This document shows positions 35,560-46,686 of a stretch of 64,000 nucleotides of DNA, in pieces (positions within the stretch are counted from its first letter, which is position 1; every line of letters starts with the position of its first letter). The stretch covers positions 1,146,501 to 1,210,500 of the forward strand of contig WPIO01000035.1 of assembly GCA_009760855.2 (NCBI GenBank). Reading direction: 5' to 3'. The translations under genes were made by a program, and so were the position numbers. Source of the DNA: Cristatella mucedo (Eukaryota; Bryozoa; Phylactolaemata; Cristatellidae). Under the pieces are notes generated by a model. It worked only from the letters and a program-made list of their open reading frames with translations. It searched no databases and was not told where the DNA came from.

Positions 35560-35715
35560 CACCTGCTAAACTAGTGGTAGGCGAGTGGTAACCTAGTGGT
35601 AGACGAGTGGTAGCATAGTGGTAGACGTGTGGTAGCCTAGTGGTAGACATGTGGTAGCATAGTGGTAGACAAGTGGTCTTGCATACCTCCGAGGCAGCGG
35701 AGGTATGCAAGACCA
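35560..35715. repeat. GTGGTAG minisatellite ending in a perfect hairpin
   Basis: From about 35570 to 35676 the words TAGTGGTAG and GTGTGGTAG alternate in tandem, with about 21-base periodicity. The array runs directly into a perfect inverted repeat: arms 35674-35691 and 35698-35715 (18 base pairs, GGTCTTGCATACCTCCG core) around the 6-base loop AGGCAG. Confidence 0.9.
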
Positions 35716-37636
35716 GGAGAAGCTCCGAGTGATTAGATTAGATGCACAAGGTCATGCAGCGAGCTACGAACGTCGAGCTTGCCCGGCGCAGACGGCGAGT
35801 ACTGTTCAAGCAGGCGCACCTTTCGCAGTTGGTTGAGCCAATTAAAGGTATTTTGACGGCGCGTTCGTCGCAAACGGGCAGAGCAATGTCGTTCGGAAAT
35901 GCAAAAATATTCGCATTCAGAACGCTCAATCAACTCGGTGAATACTCACTCAGCCGTCCCCAGGCGCAAGTGCTGGAAGCTTTTAGCTCGAAAGACACGT
36001 TTCCCTGTGCCCCTGGTAAACATTTGTTTCCTGAGTGCTTTGCTTGGTAAACTTCAGTGCGTGCTAATAACCAGGAGCCGTGCGAGCCAGCGATCCTAGC
36101 TGCCTTCTTGCGCGCTTCTGCGTGATTAACTAATCATGTATAGTACATAGCTAGTTGTTAGCCCTCGGTGACTGCTTCTCTCCGATTTCTAAAGCATCTG
36201 GAGAGAGAATTTGCTTCTCTTAGGATGTTATACTAAAGGCTAATAGCTACTATAGCTCTTGATAAATTATAGGCTCAGGTGAACAAAGTAAAAGGCAGTG
36301 TGAGGAGTACTCCAAGCCCATCAAAGCGATGTCCAAATGTTTTCATAATCGCAGCAGCTACGATTCACACGGTGTGGGAAGTAAACAGCTGTGAAAGGAG
36401 TGCGTTGCTAATCTCAGCCAGCGAGCCGACCGCGCTGAGACCTTGTCAACGGCAACCATCGAAGAAGGGCATAGGCTTTAATAGATTAGAGTCATCTTAA
36501 TCAGCTGACAATTTCACCAGCTCTAATCGCCATGTAACTCACAATGATAGGGGCTAGGGGGTTCGAATTGCAGCATCGAAATTTAAACAGGAAGAAAGCC
36601 AGCACAGCGAAAAATTCAGTCCAATTGTATCCAAGAGTGTTTAAGCCTCACATTCTACAAAAATTATTTTGAAATGCGGACATGTATTAAATAAACAAAT
36701 TAATTTTTTTATATACCTTGTATAGTAGCGGTTGATGAGTTTTACGAATTAGAAGCCGCTAATTACTACTAGTAATTATTACTACTGTAGCTCTTTATAC
36801 TTTCGCTACTACTTGTATGCAGCTGCTGCGGTATGTACACACATCAGCATCTCGGATCTGACACAACGGCGTGCTGGCTACGGTCGTCCGGCGAATATCG
36901 CAGATAGCTAGTTCCTTTATGCCTAGTCGCCTTTGCTTCGTGGGACGATGTACCACTGCAATTTCGCTTTAGCGAGTATTTCATTCACCGATCAGGCGCC
37001 CGGCAGAGCCCTGCCGGCAAAGTGGAGCTTCGCGTGAGCGTCAATGCAGTCACGCGTCGAGTCTGCGACGCTTTATTCTCGTCACTGGACGACAGGCATT
37101 TAAGTTACTGTATATCTGCGCAGGCAGCACTTGGTAATTCAACCCACTTAGCCGGTACAGCACACAATTAACGGCCTGAGAGATCGCATATGACTAAAAG
37201 ACGTGCGATTAAGGATGCCGTATTATATGTAAGCTTCTGACAATCGTGCCTGAAAAACACATGCTTGAGCCAAGTAGGACTCCGAGGACGCAGGATTATG
37301 CCGAAAAAAATTGAACTAGCGACTGAAAACTGCTAAGAATGATGGAGTGCATTGCTTGGAGCTTCATCTAATTAAAAGCAATAAGATGAGGGATTAAATC
37401 AGCCATTCGATTTTAGGCGTGCACCTAAAAGCGATGCGGGCAGCTCGTCCCTGTTGGCGGCCAGTCTGTACCCTATGATATGTCCCTACACGCAGGCAGA
37501 AAGCTTCACTAAAGCTAACGTACAGCGTGAGACACTGATTTACGTTATCCGAAAGCGTCCAGGAAGTGAGACAGCTGCCGGCTACCTATCAGCAAAGCGT
37601 AACTAAAGCAGCTGCTCGCGAGGCCGAAAGTCTTAC
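35716..37636. other. Region expected to hold the GluN1 tail exon(s)
   Basis: The last recognised GluN1 exon ends at 37637 with a good donor in phase 0, so at least one more coding exon should lie below it. One candidate acceptor is at 37251 (TGTTTTTCAG, minus), which would add only eight residues before a stop. Another near 37334 stays open for about 54 codons. Neither shows GluN1-like sequence, and tails of this family are poorly conserved, so I do not choose. Confidence 0.35.
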
Positions 37637-37782
37637 CTGAATGTAGCACTTCCATCTCTCAAAAGCGAGTCGTGCTACGTCACTCTCATGCTTTTTGAGG
37701 CTACTATATTTGAAGCATATTGTTTCAACTAATAATATCACCAGGCCAACGAGCATGCCTCCTGCAACCATCATAAATACTC
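37637..37782 (-). CDS. Nmdar1: GluN1 exon 17 (M4 and membrane-proximal tail)
   Basis: Residues 839-887. [20 protein letters not shown] is the M4 helix, and the following [20 protein letters not shown] and RWKCYIQ resemble the membrane-proximal C0 region. Acceptor TTGTTTTTTAG, donor CAG/GTAAGA, phase 0 out, so the coding sequence continues below 37637. Confidence 0.95.
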
Positions 37783-40700
37783 CTAAAAAACAACAAAAAA
37801 TGTAAAGCAAAACTCACGAGTCAGTGAATTGCGCAAACTAGAAGCTAGAGATTTAAGAGGGAAGCTAGAGAGCTAGAAAGTACCAGTTTTACGTTTGGAA
37901 TAGGTTTTTACACTACCCCTTTGGAGCCATCGATATTGTGACACTCATTAGTTCTGAATTTGTTGTAAATACTGCTGCCAGTCAGTTTCTGGACACCGAT
38001 TTGAGCGCTATTCTGAGACAAAAAAGCTAAAGTTAAAAACAGAACTAAACGAGTACAATTCTTAACAAATAAAGAGAACGCACAAGAAAGGCCTACTGCT
38101 TTGACAAGCTGGAACAAACAAACCACTGCGCTCCTACAAAAAAATTCACTAAGAAAGTTGGAGTGAAGACACGCCGGAAGTTCGTCCATTAACAGTAAAC
38201 TCTGGAGCTTTAGCGGCAATTTTATTACCGCAGTACTGATTCATGCAGTACTGATTCCTGCGCAAGGACACCCATAGTACTGACGGCGTTCATTTACATT
38301 CATCATTAGAGCACTGGCTTAATGAACGCCTAAACAGCAAGTCTGGAGACAGAATTGCTAATGGACATAAAAAGCCACAGGTTTAAGTCGGCGCAGGAAT
38401 GGCACGATGACACTTGCGTACAAACTCTAGCGCGAATAGCTTATATACGCTTGCTGAAAACTAAAGCCGCGAGAATTATTGGGCTTACCTTTGAAGTATC
38501 TTTAACGTATGTTTTCATTAAATATAGCCTTAGCTAAAGGTAATCCTGAATATTGGGTAAAACTCATACTCTTTTTAGTAAATGCCTGTTCAGAAACAGA
38601 TAGCGTGCAATACAGTATGCGAAGTGAACGACGTCACGAACTAGAGAAATTATGAGTAGCCTTAGGGTATATTTTTTTAGTAGAATAGAGGAAACTTATT
38701 TTTTTAGGGCAATTCTTTTCTCCGGAAACAGAATCGGGGGTAATTCACTTTTACCTGCCATATTTGTTAATCCCAAGGTGGCAGGCGAAGATGACTCGTC
38801 TTCTGAACAACTGATCGTCTTGTTTAGGATCCAAGATTTGTCTAATTGCTCCATGAATCCTCCTAAGCGATCCGAATGAAAATTAGAAGCTGTTGATCAA
38901 ATAAGATTACACTTGAATGAGATTTGTTTGCACTAAGGAATTTAAAACGAGAATAAATTTCCTAACAGCACCCTATCGTCGAACGTTGTAAATAATTTTT
39001 ACGCAATCATAATTTAATCCATGGTGTAAATATACAGGTCTGGTACATATAATTGAATTTTATGTTGTTTAAAGTTTTTATAATTCAGTTTTGGCTGGTA
39101 GACTGAAAAAGCCACCAAGTCTCTGCAGGTGGTGATGATAAATATGGCTGCAAGGCTAATCAATAAACCCCATACGTTCAGCCACGTGTCTCCTTTTCTG
39201 AAGGAGCTGCGATGGCACTCGGTTGATCAACGGATACAGCATACAATTCTTACACTGATCCAGAGGATCTACATGGCTTGGTTCTATTATACCTAGTTGT
39301 GCTTCTGCATTCGTTTCAGCCTAATCATATCCGCAGTTCATCTATGCTGCAGCTAAACATGCTTGCATGCTGACCCTGTGCATGCCACCCCTAACCATGT
39401 TATTCTTGCTGTTTATTGAGCATGCTACCACTAACCATTTAATCGTGTTTCCTTTGCAGCAAATTAAAACCGCCTAGAAAGAGATTGAGTTCTCTGAGTG
39501 CGCTTTATCAAGTGTGTTATTATTATTCTTGCAAGTACAATAAGTCTGTTGTTCCAATCTTTCAATTAAACACCGATGAAGACCGTGACATAAGCCTTTG
39601 CTCTGCCGGCCCTAGACTTTAAAACTCACTTCTACCGTTTTTATTCAATGCAATATTTTCTCTTGCTGGCGATTACGGCACGTACTTTCCAGCCGTCCTG
39701 TGCGCTGCTACTTTAAAACTACTATTTTCGCGACTTTCCTATACCCCATGCAAACCTCAAATCCTTTGGAGACCGTGGATTTAGATCGCATGCTCCCAAG
39801 GCCTGGAACTCACTTCCGACTTGCTTCACGACATCCCTGACTTGACCACATCTAAAAAGAACTTTAAAACGCACCTATTTATGACAGCATTTGATGGGTC
39901 CCCGTGATTCGTTCTTTGTGTGCTTATGCGTGCTGACACTGTGCACGCTGCCACTAACCACACTTGCATGCTGATCCTGTGCATGTCACCCCTAACCATG
40001 TTATTTTTATTGTTCATCAAGCATGATACCACTCTCCATTCGACATTTGTTTCCTTTGCAGAAAATGCAAAGCGCCAGAGAAAGAGATTGAGTTCTCTGA
40101 GGGCGCTTTGTCGAGTTCATTATTATTATTATTATTTCCTCATAACTTAGCGACGTTTTTCTCTTTCACAAAGAGCTATAGCATCTCGGCTTTACATTTC
40201 TACCTGCATGCTAGTGCCGATTCTTGGTGTACTGCGTGAATGAATGTGTGGGGCTCACAATCCCAACTTAAGCCCATCTCTCGAATTCGGCCATTACTAC
40301 TGCAACTATCGGTCAGCGAGCACAGAGCGTATCCACTTCTCGTATCCACGCTACTAAGGGATGTCCCACAAGTGGTCCGCCGTCTCGTCCCTGACAGCCC
40401 TTGAGTGTGTGCATGTGTCGCCTTTGGCTGGTTTGCAGTAAAATACTTTTTCCTCCAGACGACACAAGTTCAGCTGAATTTGATTGGCTGATAAACTATT
40501 CAGACCACTTCAATATAATCTGACTTGTCATCCCAGGCTACGGTTTCAGCTGAATTTGATTGGCTTGTGGACTTATCAGGTTGCTTTAAAGGAAGTATAA
40601 GTTGTCCTAGAGTGATAGCGGCTTAGCTAATCTTCATCTGTTCCAAAGGGCAAGGCCGGTTGGACCAATCGTCTGATGTAGCACTGCCTGCACACTTAGG

Positions 40701-43700
40701 CTGGACCGCTAGGGGCAGCTTGGCACCGGCGTTCAGATCGCATACCTGACATTTAGATCAGTAACCTTTTGTTTCTCTTCTTTTTGACGCCTTTTAGATG
40801 CCCCGCATATATAAGGCTTTGGTTTTGCATTAGCATGCTCTGGAAGCTTAGACGGGCTAAATTTTCTGTAAATTCCTAAATTTTCTGTAAATTCCTATAA
40901 ATATATAAGCATCATCATTAAAATTCAAGATCTCAAAACACCTGTACATCGTCCGTAAGGTCTATAGGATACTCTGGATTCATGCATTCATTAATTTACT
41001 CACTAATGTGTGCTTATGCGATTAATTTACTGTAGGAGCCCGTGCGTTTGAGCAAAGAACTGTTGACGGTGCGCACGAAAGCATGTTTCTCAGTACGGTA
41101 GGTCGGATCCTAATTGAAACTGCACAATTGAGCACACTTTTTCGATCAATGAAAGCGCATTGTGATATATTCGGTTTTCACTTTTAGAAAAGAAGCATGC
41201 TAATATTTATTATATTCCCATTGACCGCGGCATATAAACTGCTACCGTTTGTTCTATCGCGCTTGAGGTTCGCTCTGTATTTTGATTCCGCACGAGTCTC
41301 CACATTATAAGGGCTCACTAGACCAGTAGCATTAATCAGCTGAGCTGTTAAGCCATATTCAATCTCACTTTTTTCTAGTAAGCTCACGAAATAATCCAAA
41401 GTGGACAACGATTTGATTTTTTCATGTTGACCAAAGAACTCCTACAAATGGGCAGATGAAAAATCAAAGAGTGTTCTATTCTTACTTTCGTGAAACGTCA
41501 GGATCTTCGACGAAATGACATCTGTCCAGGGGCTATCTTTTGGAAAGGCTAAGCCGTAGCTGGTCCGGCCGAACATTTCACCAGCTGTGACAAGATCGCA
41601 GTGCTGAGCCGCTTCATACATCAGTCGAGGAGAGTCCCAAATAAAAGCATTGAGTGACCTACACAGCACAGGTATATAAGAGTGTGTGCTTAATGCACAT
41701 TCAAAACAATGACCACATTTACACTCAGAATTTGAGCACGGATCCATGTAAAATATGGCAATTATCAGCAACAGAAGTTTTATTGCACTGTATGTCCGAT
41801 TCAGGATAGGCGTTGTAAACTGGCACTGCTCTGCAATGGTTCAGGTTCTATCTCAGCAGGAGACTCCCGAGTATTGACGCGAATGGCCAAAGATCATCCG
41901 AGGTACATCTGAAATATGGGGTACCTCAGGGCTCCGTGCTAGGTCCGGTTCTTTTCACGGTTTATACACTACCTCTTGCAGATGTGATTGCCAAGCACAA
42001 TCTAGGCTTGCACTTCTATGCGGATGACACTCAGTTGTACCTTTGCTTTGATCTCTGACAGCCTTCGAGCACCTGGAATTCTCTCAACTCACTTGCTGCA
42101 TGTATTGATGACATCCGCACATGAATGACAGTAAATTTTCTAAAACTAAACGATGATAAAACTAACTTACTAGTTATGGGTAAACCCAGTGTGATTCGGA
42201 AATTGGAAAGGCTGACACTCAAAATTGGCTCTGACAGCAAATCTCCAGTTGAATCAGCTCAAAATTTAGGTGTCATGTTCCAAAGTGACCTCTCGTTAAA
42301 CGACCACACCAGCTCCACAGTCAAGTCTGCCTACTTTCAGAAACATACATTGCTAAATATCGGGCTTGTGTAGATAAGGATACCACGTCCAAGTTGGTCC
42401 ACACATTTGTGACATCCCGTCTTGATTTTTGTAACTCACTGCCTGCTGGCCTACCGGCATGTGCAATCAGGCGATTACAGATGGTGCAAAACTCCGCAGC
42501 TAGGCTTGTCTGTCATGAGCGTCGCAGTTGCCACATCACACCACTTCTCGCCGACCTGCACTGGTTACCAGTCAAGCAACGGATCAACTTCGAGGTCTTG
42601 TCGCTCACTTTTAGGTCACTTCATTCTTTGGCTCCAGCCTATCTCTCAGATCTACTCCCCCACCCGGCCAAGCATCGTACCACCCGCTTTTCGGAATCCA
42701 ACAGTTTACCAATACCTCGTACAAACCTCAAATCCTTTGGAGACCACGCATATAGTTCGTATGCTCCCAAAGCCTGGAACTCCCTCCCGATATGCGTCAG
42801 AACATCCCCTTACTTGATCACATCTAAAAAGAATTTAAAAATACACACCTATTTAGGACAGCATTTAGTGGGTCCCTGTGATTCGTCCTTGATGTGCTTA
42901 TGCGTGCTGACACTGTGCATGCTGCCACTAACCACATTTGCATGCTGACCCTGTGCATGTCACCCCTAACCATGTTATTCATGTTTATCAAGCATGATAT
43001 TGCTCACCATTGAATAGCGCTTCCCCTTGCAACAAATGTAAAGCGCATAGAAAGAGATTGAGCTCTCTGAGGGCGCTTTATAAAGTGCATTATAATTATT
43101 GTTATTATCATAAAATCAACTATGTTATATATCTCCGTCTGTAACTCCACAAAGTCATAAAGACTATGTGGGGTGTTACGCAGGAGAGTTTTGTATAGCG
43201 CACTCACAGCCTAAGCGGCTTTCGGTACGCATTCGGTAGCCAACAGACGTCATCCCACGCAGCAAAGAGAAAATGGGAAGCCTAGCAGAGTCAGGAGAGC
43301 AGTTGAGGTAGTGAGTAGCATGAAAGTAGCAGCTCAGGACCGCTGAAAAGGATGAGCCATAGTCGGAAGTAGGTGAGTAGTTGTCGTTGCGTAAGAACTA
43401 TGGAAGCGAGCTCCGCAGTCTGGGACCTGCAGAGCTAAAGCTTCTCTGTCGCCAATGGTCTTTAAGCGAAGGAATGGGACAGCTAATTTATTGTCCACAC
43501 AGGACCTGAGGGCGCGAACAGGCTGCAGCACGGATGCAGCAGTTCAGCTAGTATTAGCTGTGCCGCCGTGTCGCCCTTGTGCTCAACTAGGTAGAGCGGA
43601 AGCTCCTTTTGAGCTCAGCAGCAAGGTCACGTTTGCAAAGTGACCTTGCACATTATTTGGTGACAAAAGAATGCCATTTGAAATTATTTCTATTAGAATT

Positions 43701-44831
43701 TGGTTAGAAGCCTTTTCCCGTCAAAATTAATGGACAAATTCAACTTTGCCTTGGATGACGGGCCTGAGTGTCAACTGACCTAGCTGGCAAGAAGGCGCGG
43801 TCACCGCTTTCACTCTGGCTGCTCACACAGACTTGTCTACTACTCAATTTTTGCAAAGATTGCCAGGACAACTACTCTCCTGCTGCCGACTACGGCTCAT
43901 TCTTTTCAGCGGTCTTGAGCTGCTACTTTCATGCTACTCACTACCTCAACTGCTCTCCTGACTCTGCTATGCTTGCCACTTTCTCTTCGTTGCGTGAGAC
44001 GAAGTCTGTTGGCTACCGAATGCGTACCGAAAGCCGCATAGGCTGTGAGTGCGCTATACAAAACTCTCCTGCGTAACACCCACATAGTCTTTATGGCTTT
44101 GTGGAATTACAGACGGAGATACTGATCCTGAATGTTGCCTTATTGCCTGGCCGTACTATTTAAGCGTTTCAAATGCCTCGATTGGCCTGAAGTTTTATTT
44201 CATGCTAGTTTTGTATTTAAAAATTTGAATACACATTTTTTTACTTACCTTAGTAGATATACGGTCCAATAAGAAAATAAACAGGTACATTGGCAGTGAT
44301 TTGTGTCATGAGTTTCACGTGCGCCTCTGATTTAGCATGAGTTACTCAGCATGTGGTTGGTACCTCTGGAAAGTATTTTTCAAATTGACGAGTTGGAAAT
44401 TAACGCTGCAAAGATTTGTAGAAGTTTTAAAAACAGTGCCATTAAAAACGGCGACACAACTTAAAGGCCGTACCATCAGCTTTGTAGAGTAGTGATCCTA
44501 TTGTGGCCGCAAACAAGTCACCTACAACCTACGCTGGTGTTAATTTTCAGCAAACAACGCAGAAACCTCCTTTATCTGATCAATCTTAATACATCGTAAG
44601 AGCATTAGGAATCAGGGGGATTTTATTATTTTTCCATTTTAGTATGTTAAATTGTATCACTTTATGACTAAATGTAATATATGTATACAATTATATGTAG
44701 CATACTCCTCGCAAATTCATGGGCAATAATGAAAAAGTTCAAAAAGGCTCGGAGAAAGAACGAAAGAACTCACATTCTTTTTCTTCCTATTTGTATAGTG
44801 CGCTGAGCCTCTCCTATCTCTCCTGCTGTTG

Positions 44832-44905
<74 letters not shown>

Positions 44906-46642
44906 ACTCAATATTCCTACGAAGCAAAACCAGTCTACTATGTTTAAATAAATTCTGTAATCGCATTTGAACAATAGTACTGGGGAACCAAGTTAAATTA
45001 TTGAATTAATTTTTCTTACCCATCACGAACGGCTTTGATTCCCTCCTCAACTGTTTTAGTGTTTCTTGGCTCCATGTTTCTGTACATTGACGCAAATTCA
45101 ACTTGCCTTTTGAAGTAATTATCCACAGCACTGTTCTGAACGGTAGCATAGGTAAAGCTTTCTGTTGGGTTTCTTAGCTGAAACACAATCACTATTTGGC
45201 AGTAATGCTTAACACTCAATGTAACAGTATTCCAAATTTAAAATCACGCGTCGCGAAGCGGCCATGAAGAGCGACGCCCAGTGCCTAGAGGAAGGACCGG
45301 ACCGCTGACGAAACAGGACGACAGATATGAAGAATATTTTCGAAATCCTTTCACACGCGTGGTGCACTTACAGAAATCGAAGATCTTGACTTAAAGCTGT
45401 TTGAATAGTTTCAAATAATCCTTCGCGGCAATAATTAATTCCCAACCTACAGTCATTCGGTCTCGGGCAATGGGAAAACGAGTTCGGCACTTGACATCGG
45501 ACTTGGCTTTTTGCCAACGATCTCTTTGCTGCATCCTATTTTTTGGCTTCTCTTATTCTTTGCAGCTAACTTTCATAAGTTTAGGGGTATTTTCAACTTC
45601 TTTGTATTTTACAAGAAAAATCTATTTTGGGAACAACCTCGGCGTTTTGGTATGCAGTAATACACAATGTACAGTAATACACAATACAAATTGCAAACAA
45701 ATCTCGTTAGGTCGCACACACGCTTGTTCGACAAGTCACTAGCTTACCCGAGCATCGTTGATTCCCGATATGCTGGCTTGTGGTCGATCGAGGACAAGAA
45801 ATGCGGCCAAGTTGGCCGTGTAGGAAGCAACTATTATCATGGCGAAGCCAGCCCATATCATACCCAGAACTCTCGCGCTGAAGCTCTTCGGAGCTGCTGA
45901 AAGCAGAAAGCCATTTTTCAGACGCAGCCCGCGGCATTTCACTTGCCGGAGAGTCTTGTTAGGCGCTCGTCTTTGGCGGCAAGCAAATCAGTAGGTGCCT
46001 TGCCAAGTGACGCGGCTACTCACATTCACCGATACAGGTGTTGAGCAGTATTCCCCACGAAAACCACACGAGTGTTGAAAGTACTACCTTGTTCTCTTCA
46101 CCATCGGATTCGCTGGACATCTTTGAATTATTAAATGGACTGAATCGATCGATCAAGTAAAGCACGAGTGCAATGACGTGTACTGATATCCCGACAATGA
46201 TCCATAACGTGTCTTGGAATGGCTGAAGAAAGGATCCCAGATTTGACTCCTTGGTAGCCTGCAAAACGTGCATTTGTGTCTTGAAATATATTTCGCATGC
46301 CTCATTCAGACACAAAAATACATAAAATACGCGTTTAGTTTACTCATTCAATTAGACGATAGTTATATTATCAACAATAAAACATAGTGAAGCTTTTAGC
46401 AAGGCAAAACACCTTCTTTGAATTAACTACGCAATTCTTACAAGAAAATAGCCATTGCCGACTTTCTTCGTTCACTTTTTATAACCAGTACAATACGTTT
46501 CGCTTCAGCATACACATTGGCGGAGCAAACAGTAATGAAAACTCAGCTATAAGCCAAAGCTACATGGCTATGTGACTGTTTGTGTTTAAATGTGTGAGCG
46601 TGTGTGTGTGTGTGTTAATGTGTGTGTGTGTGCGTGCGTGCG

Positions 46643-46686
<44 letters not shown>

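Noticed and set aside
37908-38037. Possible extra GluN1 exon with a good acceptor (TTGTCTCAG)
   Set aside because: In phase 1, which exon 15 or 16 requires, it reads a stop in its first full codon; the true exon before M4 is 38755-38862.
41184-41440. Minus frame after exon 15 that faintly resembles the start of a glutamate receptor S2 domain
   Set aside because: Its phase cannot follow exon 15, the intron would be only 44 bases, and the likeness (KIKSLSTLD...IEYGL) is weak.
44717-44974. Arg-Glu and Leu-Ser repeat frames
   Set aside because: Translation of a (CT)n microsatellite.
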